Positions 1 to 7,600 of a DNA stretch of 16,338 bases are shown here, in pieces; the stretch's first letter is position 1, and each line of letters starts with the position of its first letter. Below the pieces are notes generated by a model. That model was given only the letters and a program-made list of their open reading frames with translations, had not been told where the DNA came from and made no database searches. The translations under genes and the position numbers were made by a program. This DNA is from an uncultured Prevotella sp. (lineage in GTDB: Bacteria > Bacteroidota > Bacteroidia > Bacteroidales > Bacteroidaceae), in NCBI GenBank assembly GCA_905202125.1, contig CAJKQX010000057.1, forward strand, positions 1-16,338, given 5' to 3'.

Positions 1-52
1 AACGACCCCGAGATTACAAATCACGTGCTCTGGCCAACTGAGCTAAAGAGGC
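1..52 (-). tRNA. tRNA-Thr (anticodon UGU), 5' part only
   Basis: Read on the minus strand, position 52 starts GCCTCTTTAGCTCAGTTGG, a standard tRNA 5' end with acceptor strand and D-arm. The anticodon loop TTTGTAA follows, with anticodon TGT at 18-16, so the tRNA should decode ACA threonine codons. The T-arm and 3' acceptor strand lie beyond the left edge of the window. As I fold it, the anticodon stem has a T-T mismatch in its middle (position 29:41). This is probably the first gene of a tRNA group: it has its own promoter at 134-104. In many Bacteroidales the rpsU-xerC-hpf block is followed by tRNAs and then tuf/secE/nusG, so the missing part probably continues that way (inference). Confidence 0.88.
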
Positions 53-59
53 AAATCCC

Positions 60-105
60 TGCAGCCGTTTGGCCTTGATTTAGGACTTGTTCTAAAACGG
101 CTGCA
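60..105. other. Stem-loop between hpf and tRNA-Thr
   Basis: Positions 60-70 and 95-105 form a perfect 11-bp inverted repeat (TGCAGCCGTTT / AAACGGCTGCA) around a 24-nt loop. No T-tract follows on the minus strand, so it is not a classical intrinsic terminator. It overlaps the predicted start site of the tRNA promoter. It could end or protect the hpf transcript, or be a processing structure in read-through RNA. Confidence 0.5.
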
Positions 106-134
106 AAGATAGGCATTATTTTTTAATCTCCAAA
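104..134 (-). promoter_or_regulatory. Bacteroidetes-type promoter for the tRNA-Thr gene
   Basis: On the minus strand, TTTG at 134-131 is followed by 19 bases and then TATCTTTG at 111-104. This matches the Bacteroidetes sigma-ABfr consensus (-33 TTTG, -7 TAnnTTTG) with usual spacing. Transcription would start near position 97, about 45 nt before the tRNA. The promoter lies wholly between the hpf stop codon and the tRNA, so tRNA expression can be independent of the rpsU-xerC-hpf operon. Confidence 0.7.
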
Positions 135-151
135 ACTTTTTGGAATATTTT

Positions 152-454
152 TTATCTTTCGCGTTGTTTTTCTTTGATTTTTGCCAATTTTACCTTCAAA
201 GCATCCACGCAAAGGTCGATTCCCTCCTCAAATGTGTCGCATGTTTTTTCGACGAACAACGGGCTGCTGCCCGGGATAGAAACCGATATGCTTGTCTCCT
301 TATTTAATGCTGTTGCCGGCTTGACAACTTTCAATTGCACCTCTACTTTCTTAATATCTTCAAACGATTTTTCCAACTTAGCCGTTTTCTTTTCGATAAA
401 GGCCTGTAATTTCTCGGTAGCGTCGAAATGAATCGACTGAATCTTGATTTCCAT
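152..454 (-). CDS. hpf: Ribosome hibernation promoting factor, short HPF/RaiA type
   Basis: A 100-residue protein with the sigma-54 modulation / S30EA ribosome-binding fold. The start MEIKIQSIHFDATEKLQAFIEKK and the basic helices (KTAKLEKSF, ALKVKLAKIKEKQRER) are typical. Family members bind the 30S subunit near the decoding site and inactivate or dimerise ribosomes in slow growth. At about 100 residues it lacks the C-terminal dimerisation domain of long HPF, so it is the short form. The ATG at 454-452 is the natural start because it begins the first beta strand. The gene starts 23 bp after the xerC stop, which fits co-transcription from rpsU. Grouping with S21 and next to a tRNA fits a translation-related cluster. 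Ends with TAA. Confidence 0.92.
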   Translation of the reverse strand: MEIKIQSIHFDATEKLQAFIEKKTAKLEKSFEDIKKVEVQLKVVKPATALNKETSISVSIPGSSPLFVEKTCDTFEEGIDLCVDALKVKLAKIKEKQRER

Positions 455-477
455 ATATACCTCCTGTTTTTAAAAGG

Positions 478-1362
478 TTAAGCCCGGGGATGGGCACTCG
501 AATAAATGCGTTTCAATTGCTCGAAGGTGGTATGAGTGTAAATCTTGGTTGTAGACAGACTCTCATGTCCGAGCAGTTTTCTCACGCTTTCCAATCCTGC
601 TTTATGATTGAGCATTGCCGTGGCGAAGGTATGTCTGAGCACGTGGGGTGTACATTTCTTTAATGTGCATACCGCAGAGACGTGTTTCTTCACCTCGTTT
701 CGCAGGCGGGCATCGGCAAACCGACGGCCGTCGGGGTTGAGGAAAAAGGCTTTCGAGCGGCGATGACAGAAAGCCAAGTCGCGTTTCGACAAATAATCGA
801 CAAGCACAGACCGGAGCTCTTCGCCAAACGGTATCACTCTCTGTTTACATCCCTTTCCCGTGACCCTGATCTCACATCCGTCCAGATCCACGGCCTCATC
901 ATCGAGGCCTGTGAGTTCGGATAGACGCATGCCGGTCTCATAGAATGTCATTATGATGGCGCGCATGCTCACATCATAATAATAGTCGGCATCCCAACGC
1001 GTGGGGTCAAGCAGACGGTCCATCTCTTTCTCTTTCAGGAATTGAGGCAGGGGCTTGGCCTTGCGTGGTCCACGCACGAGACAGGCGGGGTCATGATCGA
1101 CAAGTTTTCTGGATAAGGCAAAACGATAAAGGGAACGCACTGCGCTCAACCGTCTATTGATTGACGTCGCGGTGTTTCCTTTATCCATCATACTCTCCAT
1201 CCAGTCACGAATGATGTCGGAGTCTATCGTCTCCCACGAGAGATGACTATCCAATGTTTCGAAGTACGATTCGAACGCCCGAAGGTCTTCGCCGTAGCTT
1301 TTCACCGTCAGCACCGAGCGGTTGAGCTCGTACTGCAGATAGTTCAGAAACTCTTTTATCAT
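478..1362 (-). CDS. xerC: Tyrosine recombinase, XerC/XerD family
   Basis: A 294-residue site-specific recombinase. Residues 1-90 form the SAM-like N-terminal DNA-binding domain (MIKEFLNYLQYELNRS...). The catalytic domain follows with the full tyrosine-recombinase set: R146 in ETGMRLSEL, K170 in VTGKGCKQR, H240 and R243 in TPHVLRHTFA, H266 in LLGHESLS, and the nucleophile Y275 in KIYTH. Length and an intact active site match chromosomal XerC/D, which resolve chromosome dimers at dif, rather than a phage integrase. The frame stays open to a TTG at 1392, but ATGs at 1365 and 1362 fit better; I chose 1362 because family proteins begin MI-x-x-FL. It lies about 80 bp after rpsU and 23 bp before hpf, so it is probably in their operon. 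Whether it is XerC or XerD by function cannot be read from sequence alone. Confidence 0.9.
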   Translation of the reverse strand: MIKEFLNYLQYELNRSVLTVKSYGEDLRAFESYFETLDSHLSWETIDSDIIRDWMESMMDKGNTATSINRRLSAVRSLYRFALSRKLVDHDPACLVRGPRKAKPLPQFLKEKEMDRLLDPTRWDADYYYDVSMRAIIMTFYETGMRLSELTGLDDEAVDLDGCEIRVTGKGCKQRVIPFGEELRSVLVDYLSKRDLAFCHRRSKAFFLNPDGRRFADARLRNEVKKHVSAVCTLKKCTPHVLRHTFATAMLNHKAGLESVRKLLGHESLSTTKIYTHTTFEQLKRIYSSAHPRA

Positions 1363-1442
1363 CATTCCGTTGCTCAATCTGTTTTTCGGCAACGAATATA
1401 CAGAATAAAATTCAAACTACCAAATTTTCCGAAGATATTTTT

Positions 1443-1634
1443 TTAATCCTCGGCGGCACGCAGTTTCTGTACATAGACAGCGTGTTCCATCTTGAGTCTC
1501 TTGAGCACAGACGGTTTGTTATACTGCTGACGTTTGCGCAGTTCTTTTACAACGCCTGTCTTTTCAAATTTTCTTTTGAACTTCTTGAGAGCTCTTTCGA
1601 TGTTTTCGCCATCTTTTACGGGTACAATAATCAT
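1443..1634 (-). CDS. rpsU: 30S ribosomal protein S21
   Basis: A 63-residue basic protein starting MIIVPVKDGENIERALKKFKRKF, the hallmark of bacterial S21. It binds the small subunit near the anti-Shine-Dalgarno end of 16S rRNA and helps initiation. The frame extends upstream to 1703, but those 23 residues (beginning MHPIWWRKPF) are unlike S21 and overlap the predicted promoter and leader; the ATG at 1634-1632 gives the normal family length. The C-terminal half (KRQQYNKPSVLKRLKMEHAVYVQKLRAAED) is typical of Bacteroidetes S21. First gene of the rpsU-xerC-hpf operon. Ends with TAA. Confidence 0.95.
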   Translation of the reverse strand: MIIVPVKDGENIERALKKFKRKFEKTGVVKELRKRQQYNKPSVLKRLKMEHAVYVQKLRAAED

Positions 1635-1700
1635 GCTTTTTGTTTTTGTTATTAAATTGTTAAACTTATGTGCAAATGGCTTGCGCCACCAAATCGGATG

Positions 1701-1731
1701 CAAAATTACACTTTATTTGCTAACGCTCCAA
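1701..1731 (-). promoter_or_regulatory. Predicted promoter of the rpsU-xerC-hpf operon
   Basis: On the minus strand, TTG at 1731-1729, then 20 bases, then TAATTTTG at 1708-1701, which fits the Bacteroidetes -33/-7 consensus (TTG...TAnnTTTG). This gives an AT-rich leader of roughly 60 nt before the rpsU ATG at 1634. No terminator is visible between rpsU and hpf, so it could drive all three genes. Confidence 0.55.
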
Positions 1732-2113
1732 CTTTTTCAATCGATTTTTCTAAATTATTTTGGGAATCGGCAGGATTGAACCGGTTGATTGTTAACAATT
1801 ATGGGATCATCGGAATTTTGGAGTGATGCATGGGATAAAGTTAATAAAAGATGGAAGATTCTGGATATTTATGCAATTTTACAATCCGAAAATGTATAAA
1901 TATACAGTCCAAATTTCACGAGAAGGCCATCGTTTCAAAATTAAAATCCCGAGGCCGCAAATACGCAAGTATTGAGCGGTTTTCGTAAATCATTGATAAT
2001 CAGAGAAATCACATCGCCGACAAAGAGAATATTAACAACCGTTAACACAAAAGATACCGAAATTCGTCAAAAATGTGGCAAAATCGGGTTCCAAAAGTGC
2101 CCGACTTAGGGTC

Positions 2114-2176
2114 CGAAAGGGGCCCTTTCGCATCCTAAAAGGGTCCCTTTTGCATTCCCGAAGGGCCCCTTTTGGA
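2114..2176. repeat. Three tandem GGGCCC/GGGTCC near-palindromes
   Basis: Three copies of a 22-23 bp unit follow one another, each a near-palindrome of AAAGGG-centre-CCCTTT type: GAAAGGGGCCCTTTCGCATCC (20-base core), AAAAGGGTCCCTTTTGCATTCC (in part) and CGAAGGGCCCCTTTTGGA. Two copies share the GCAT(T)CC tail. Each unit can fold on itself and pair with its neighbours. The function is unknown to me; a structured intergenic repeat is the most that can be said. Confidence 0.6.
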
Positions 2177-2194
2177 AATTCAAGGGAAATTATG

Positions 2195-2219
2195 TCTTAT
2201 AAATCTTATAAATCTTATG
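2195..2219. repeat. 9-bp tandem repeat TCTTATAAA, about 2.7 copies
   Basis: TCTTATAAA is repeated twice and followed by a partial copy TCTTATGA. It lies about 20 bp after the GGGCCC repeats. No gene start nearby on the plus strand makes use of it. It may be a simple microsatellite. Confidence 0.65.
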
Positions 2220-2358
2220 ATTTTCAAGCAGCATCTTTCTATTTTGCGATTTTGTTTTGTCAAGATTTTTTACTTTTGGACTTGCATATTTATGCAGTTT
2301 CGGACGTTTTTATCCCAAATCGCATCAGACGGGTTTGATGACTCATCAGAAAAGACAT

Positions 2359-2397
2359 AAAAAAAGCGAGAAAATATGCCTCACGGCTATTTCTCGC
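2359..2397 (-). terminator. Intrinsic terminator after the DUF6377 regulator
   Basis: On the minus strand, GCGAGAAATAGCC, loop GTGA and GGCATATTTTCTCGC form a stem with two single-base bulges and run straight into seven T residues (2365-2359). The other two hairpins of the array lack an immediate T-run but have T-rich stretches 10-20 nt downstream. This copy is about 180 nt after the regulator stop codon. Confidence 0.75.
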
Positions 2398-2526
2398 ATC
2401 TAATATTATGAAAAAAATTAAACAATTAGCGTGAAAACATGCCTCACGGCTATTTCAGGCAAATAATAATTATGAAAAAAAAATTAAGTAAATAGCGAGA
2501 AAACATGCCTCACGGCTATTTCACGC
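2366..2526. repeat. Three spaced copies of a 32-bp hairpin
   Basis: Copies lie at 2366-2397, 2429-2460 and 2495-2526. Each is a bulged stem of about 13 bp with the same top: GCC, loop TCAC, GGC; the outer stem is GCGAGAAA / TTTCTCGC in the first copy and slightly changed in the other two. The 31- and 34-bp spacers are alike, sharing ATTATGAAAAAAA and ATTAA, so the real unit is about 63-66 bp. All copies lie directly after the stop of the regulator gene as read on the minus strand. Confidence 0.8.
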
Positions 2527-2576
2527 TACAAAGATTTTGAGTAATTGTTTTCTATAATAGAATGTATGAATCCTTT

Positions 2577-4262
2577 CTACTGCGGCATACCTATCTGCTT
2601 GATGCGCTCCTCGAAATCGGAACGATCACCGAGGGCGGCGTTCTTCACGCGGGCACGATAGTTGTATATCGTGTTGACCGAGTAATGTAGGAAATAGGCT
2701 ATCTTCGAACTGTCCTCAATGCCGATGCGGATGAGGGCAAAGATGCGTATGGTGGTGGGCAACGACTTGTCTTCCTTCGAAAGAGTGACTTGCTCCTCGG
2801 GCTTGACCATCGCATTGAACTCATCCACGAAATTGGGAAACAACCGCAGGAATGCTTTGTCGAAATTGGTGTGTAGCTCTTCGAGCTCCTTCTCCTTGAA
2901 TTTGGAGGAGTGCATCTCGTCGAGCATCTCCTGATATTTGCGTCCCTTGATCATCTTGATCACATACTTGCGCATGTCTTCCATCTTGTCCACATACAGT
3001 GAACACAACTGCATGAAGCGTCCGATGTATTCGTCCTTCACGCGGTTGGTGTCGGACAGCTGATGGTTGAGGCCCTGCAACTGTTGGTTGCTATGTTCGA
3101 CCTGCCGGAGCAGGACGGTCATGTTGTCGTTGACCTCAGACAACTGAGTGTTGCTCTTGCTCAGTTTGACATGTGCCAGAGCCAGTCTCTTGCGCTGACG
3201 GTACACATAGATGAGCGACAGGAGCAGTATGACGGCCATCAGACTGATGATGACGGCCAGGATGCGCAACAGCCGGTTGGCATGCTCGGTGTCTTGCTGG
3301 CGCTTCTTGTCGACAGCCGTGAGTATGGGTGATACCTGCCGGGTGCGCACACGGGCGTCGAAATAGTTGGCGCAATCCCACGCGTAGTTGATATACCGGT
3401 ACGCCCGTTCCAGATCACCTTCATCCAAAAGCATCTGTGCCAGTATCCATAGCGAGCCCTGGTCCATTACGGCATTCTCCACATCGGTAATGGCCGACTT
3501 GAGCAGCCATCGTCTCACGTTCTCGGCATCGTCTGCCCGCGCATAGTCCAGATGGCGGTAGTAGGCCACGATGGCATACTGATGGGTGTGCTCGTCGCAT
3601 AAGGTCAAGCGTTTGTCGTTGATCTTCAGCGCCTCCTTCACCTTGCCGTTGTCACGGAGGGCCTCTTCCTTCATCTGTAGATACTCGTCGCTGTCGGGGT
3701 CGAGGTTTTCCATCCACAGCTTGCCGTACTTCTGGCACGTACCGAGGTACTCATCCTTCAGGTGCTTCACCCGACAGTAATAAGCCATCTCGCCATAGAC
3801 GTGCACCGTGCCCTGATAATACTCGTTGCGCGTGTCGTGCGACATTATCGCCGGGTCGAGTCCGGACAACAGACTCACCGCCTCGTTGTACATGCCCGCC
3901 TTGGAGCACTGATAGGCCATGCGCGTCTGTGCGAGGTCCATCATCGCGCGGTCGCCTCCGCTCTTGACTGTACGGGCGATGTCCAGACACTGCTCGATGT
4001 ATCTGAGGGCGGCATTATTGTCGAAGGCCTTGTTCTCTTCGTACAGACGCATGGCCAAATCGTATTTGCGTGTCGCGCTTTTGCACTCCTTCAACTGCGA
4101 TTCGAGTTTGCCGATACGGTTGACGGCGGCCTCCTTATACATGTCTACATTGGCCAACACGCTGTCGAGCGTGTGATATAGAGTGTTCAATTGTTGAGCT
4201 GTCAGACCCGTGGTGTATAGGCTGAGTATCAAGACCCAAAGAATGATCTTTGCCTGTCTCAT
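2577..4262 (-). CDS. Membrane-anchored PUL regulator, DUF6377-like (TPR-like sensor, TM, HTH)
   Basis: A 561-residue protein, probably the transcription regulator of the adjacent PUL. Residues 1-22 are a signal peptide (ends LTAQQ). Residues 25-315 are all-helical and TPR-like and should lie in the periplasm. One membrane helix spans about 331-354 (LLRILAVIISLMAVILLL...), followed by a basic stop (RQRKR) and a coiled coil to about 412. The cytoplasmic end has a LuxR-like helix-turn-helix at about 505-541 (IRIFALIRIGIEDSSKIAYFLHYSVNTIYNYRARVK in part). No histidine kinase or receiver motifs are visible, so it is not a hybrid two-component system. This layout matches what I recall as the DUF6377 family of Bacteroidetes; the family name is from memory. 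It is divergent from susC with a 426-bp shared upstream region. It ends with TAG. Confidence 0.8.
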   Translation of the reverse strand: MRQAKIILWVLILSLYTTGLTAQQLNTLYHTLDSVLANVDMYKEAAVNRIGKLESQLKECKSATRKYDLAMRLYEENKAFDNNAALRYIEQCLDIARTVKSGGDRAMMDLAQTRMAYQCSKAGMYNEAVSLLSGLDPAIMSHDTRNEYYQGTVHVYGEMAYYCRVKHLKDEYLGTCQKYGKLWMENLDPDSDEYLQMKEEALRDNGKVKEALKINDKRLTLCDEHTHQYAIVAYYRHLDYARADDAENVRRWLLKSAITDVENAVMDQGSLWILAQMLLDEGDLERAYRYINYAWDCANYFDARVRTRQVSPILTAVDKKRQQDTEHANRLLRILAVIISLMAVILLLSLIYVYRQRKRLALAHVKLSKSNTQLSEVNDNMTVLLRQVEHSNQQLQGLNHQLSDTNRVKDEYIGRFMQLCSLYVDKMEDMRKYVIKMIKGRKYQEMLDEMHSSKFKEKELEELHTNFDKAFLRLFPNFVDEFNAMVKPEEQVTLSKEDKSLPTTIRIFALIRIGIEDSSKIAYFLHYSVNTIYNYRARVKNAALGDRSDFEERIKQIGMPQ

Positions 4263-4592
4263 ATTGTAGTTTTTAGTTTTGTCAGTGTAAAGGTAGTAAT
4301 ATTTTATAAATTAAACACGTTTAGAACATTTTTTTTGAAAAACACACCTTATTATATTATTACGGGCCGGCCGTTCAGTCTTACTATTATTATCATCATC
4401 TCAGGGTTGACCGATGGTGGAGCTGAGGCCGGAAAAGGGATAAAAACATGCAATAAGGCTCTATATCTGCTCCACTTTTTCGCTTTTGTTTAAAACTGAC
4501 AACATCCTGATTATCAAACAGAAAAAACGTTTACATCTCCACATTTATCCACTTTTTTATTGAACGCCGAAAAAAATCACATCACCTTTATA

Positions 4593-4600
4593 TAACTTTG
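4593..4600 (+). promoter_or_regulatory. -7 element of the susC operon promoter
   Basis: TAACTTTG matches TAnnTTTG exactly. At the expected distance upstream (about 4569-4574) there is only an A-run and no TTTG or TTG. A good -7 without a -33 fits an activator-dependent PUL promoter. The leader would be about 80 nt and A-rich with no Shine-Dalgarno motif, as is normal in Bacteroidetes. Confidence 0.55.
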
Positions 4601-4608
4601 CGACGGAA

Positions 4609-4624
4609 ACACTGAAAACAGTGT
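4609..4624 (+). other. Small hairpin at the start of the susC leader
   Basis: ACACTG, loop AAAA, CAGTGT: a perfect 6-bp stem with a tetraloop, located just after the predicted transcription start. A hairpin at the 5' end could stabilise the highly expressed susCD mRNA (inference). Confidence 0.45.
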
Positions 4625-4688
4625 GGGACAACAAACCCCTGACTAAAACGGAATTTCATTAAATAATTACTAACAATAACAACAAACA

Positions 4689-7600
4689 ATGAAGAAAGGT
4701 AGATTTTTAATCATGTTGTTGGCATTCCTTATGTCAATAACTGCCTTTGCTCAGAATCAGCAGTACACGGGTACTGTTGTCGACAGCGAAGGTGAACCTG
4801 TAATGGGTGCCTCTGTCATGAAGAAAGGCGCACAAAACGGTGCTATCACCAATTTGGATGGTCAATTCACCATCAGTGTGGCACCCGGTACAAAACTCAT
4901 CGTCTCTTATCTGGGATATGAGTCGGTGGAAATAACCGTTGCCAACAACATGCGGGTGGTCTTGAAAGAGGACGCTCAGGTACTTAAGGATGTCGTGGTC
5001 ATCGGTTACGGCGTGCAGAAGAAATCGGTGGTCACCGCTTCTATTGCCAAAGTGAGTGCAGACGATCTGGCCGGCAAGGCTCCCGTACGTGTGGACAATG
5101 CTTTGAAGGGTCTCGCTGCCGGTGTGACCGTCACACAATCATCAGGTGCGCCGGGCGCAGGTTCGCAGATTCGTGTTCGCGGTATCGGTACGGTCAACAA
5201 CTCCGACCCTCTGTATATCGTGGACGGAATGCCTTGCGAATCAGGTATCGAAAACATCAACCCGAACGATATCGAAAGCATCGAGGTGCTCAAGGATGCC
5301 GCTTCAGGCGCCATCTACGGTGCCCGTGCCGCCAACGGTGTGATCCTCGTCACAACAAAATCAGGACAGATGGGCAAGGTGAAGGTGAACTACAACGCAT
5401 CTTTCGGATGGCAGTCGAAATGGAAATCGCGCGACGTACTCAACGCCACCGAGTATGCGGTGATGATGAACGAAGGTCTCATCAACAGCGGTCAGGCTCC
5501 AAAATATGCCAATCCTTATGATATGGGCAAAGGCACCGACTGGCAGAAAGCCATCTTCAACGACAATGCTCCCGTGATGAACCACGAGGTATCCGTAAGC
5601 GGCGCATCGGAGAAGGTGAACTACTACCTCTCTCTGGGCTACTACGATCAGGAAGGTATCCTGGGCGGCAACTACGGCAAGTCTGATTACAAACGTCTGA
5701 CCATGCGCTCGAACACCAAATACAATGTCTTTGACGATAGCAAGGAACGCGCATGGCTCAACAAGCTGGACCTCAGCATAAATCTCTCCTACACAAGAAG
5801 CAAGCAGCACGAAATCAACGCCAACACCAACAGCCACGGTATTCTCAACTCGGCTCTGGCTCTTGCTCCCACACTCCCCATCGTATGGACCGACCCGAGC
5901 GATATCAACAACTATCTCAACGAATATGGCAGACTGGATCATTACGCTCCGCAGTATGACAGCAATGGCAACCTCTACATGGTGCCCGGTTCCGACTACG
6001 ACAACCAGATGAACCCTGTGGCCTTCCTCGCAACAAGAGGTATCGCTCCCGAAACATGGGTTCATAACTTCACTGCCAACTTTGCAGCCGACCTCTCGCT
6101 TGGCTATGGCTTCAAATATCGCATCTCTTACGGTGCCGACGTCACTTACAGAGGCGTTGACCGCGGATTCACACTCCCGTTCTATCTCACGGCTTCATAC
6201 AACTGGGGCGGTAAGGACGACGCCTATTCATGGTCAAACAGAGGCACAGTATGGCAGTTGGAAAACGTGCTCTCTTGGGCAAAGACATTCGACAAACACG
6301 ACATCAGCGTTGTATTGGGTCAATCAGCCAAGAAATCGACAGGCTTCGGCATCTCTGCAAGCAAGAACTATCTCGTGGACTACAACCACCCGTGGGTAGA
6401 CTATGCCACAGGTAGCGGCGAAGGCGAACTCGGTGCAGGTGCCGCCCCCTGGGAAGTTGCGACATTGGCTTCTTTGTTCGCACGTGCATCTTACAACTAC
6501 GACGAGCGCTACATGGTTCAGGCCACTATCCGCCGTGACGGTTCAAGCCGCTTCGGTTCGAACAACCACTACGCCACATTCCCCTCATTCTCTTTGGGTT
6601 GGAACGTGATGAACGAGAAATTCATGGCCAAGACAAGCAGCTGGCTCAACAATTTCAAGGTGCGTTTCAGCTACGGTAAGAACGGTAACGAGAATATCGG
6701 TAACTTCGGATACATGCTCTACACATCGGCAACAGGCGGCTACAACGCCATCTTCGGTAAAGATCCGATAAAGAACATAGGTACGCGCGTGAACGGTCTG
6801 GCCAACCCCGACCTGAAATGGGAGGAGAGCGAACAGACCGACTTCGGTATCGACTTGGGATTCTTCAACAACGCGCTGACATTCTCTGTTGACTATTACG
6901 TGAAGAAAACCAACGGCATGCTTATGGCCGACCCTGTGCCCGACTATGTTTCAATCATCAAACCGACAGCCAACGTGGGCGAGATGAAAAACTCGGGTGT
7001 CGAGTTCGAACTTGGATACAAGTGGAACGTGAGCGATGCCAAATTCGCAGTGAAAGCCAATGCCGCTTATCTGAAAAACAAACTCGTGAGACTGGGTAAC
7101 GCTACCGGAACAATGGAATACGAGAGTTCACAGGGATTGGGTACTTTCACCCGCGCCGAGAACGGACAGCCCTGGCCTTACTTCTACGGACTGAAGACCA
7201 ACGGTATCTTCCAGACCGAGGACGAGGTGAAAGCTTACGTTGATGACAATGGCAACATGATTCAGCCCGACGCCGTACCCGGTGATTTCCGCTTCGTGGA
7301 TGTGAACAAGGACGGTAAGATTGACGATTCCGACAAGACAAAAATAGGTAAAGGTATGCCGGACTGGACATTCGGTATCAACTTCAACGCTGAGTGGAAA
7401 GGATTCGATTTCATGATGTTCTGGCAGGGAACAGCCGGCAACGACATCTATGACGCGACAATGCGTGTAGACAAAACAGGACAGAACCTCCCGTCATGGA
7501 TGCTCAACCGTTGGACCGGTGCCGGCACAAGCAACTCTATTCCACGCTTCGTATTCGGCAACACCACCAACCTCAAATCTTCAGATATGTATGTCAACGA

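Larger units (their letters stand above)
1635..2576. other. Long non-coding, repeat-bearing intergenic region
   Basis: Between the rpsU start and the regulator stop I see no convincing gene in either strand; the open frames here are short, low-complexity and cross repeats. From right to left it contains the triple hairpin array (2366-2526), the TCTTATAAA tandem (2195-2219), the GGGCCC near-palindromes (2114-2176) and the rpsU promoter (1701-1731). The AT-rich stretch at about 1740-2100 shows nothing I can name. Both flanking genes are on the minus strand, so the region holds the regulator's 3' end and the rpsU upstream region. Confidence 0.7.
4263..4688. promoter_or_regulatory. Divergent control region between regulator and susC
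   Basis: A 426-bp gene-free region serving two divergent transcripts. Toward susC it contains a -7 box (4593-4600) and a leader hairpin (4609-4624). TCCACTTTTT occurs twice (4471-4480 and 4548-4557), with a related TCTCCACAT at 4536-4544; these are candidate regulator sites but unproven. Toward the regulator, only TACCTTTA at 4295-4288 on the minus strand resembles a -7 box (7 of 8), with no -33 box. An 8-bp palindrome GGCCGGCC sits at about 4365-4372. Confidence 0.55.

Noticed and set aside
1..52. T-T mismatch in the tRNA-Thr anticodon stem as a sign of a decayed tRNA
   Set aside because: The rest of the visible tRNA is canonical and it has a strong promoter. I recall similar stems in related tRNA-Thr genes, so decay is not supported.
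478..1362. XerC as an integrase of a mobile element
   Set aside because: It sits in a conserved rpsU-hpf setting with usual Xer length and no cargo, attachment repeats or other mobility genes.
2075..2360. Short plus-strand frames in the repeat-bearing intergenic region
   Set aside because: They are translated repeats (TCTTATAAA gives KSYKSYKSY/INLINLM) with no plausible start context.
2366..2526. Possible mini CRISPR array (32-bp repeats, 31- and 34-bp spacers)
   Set aside because: Repeats differ from each other, the spacers share sequence (ATTATGAAAAAAA...ATTAA), only three units exist and no cas gene is near. Tandem hairpins fit better.
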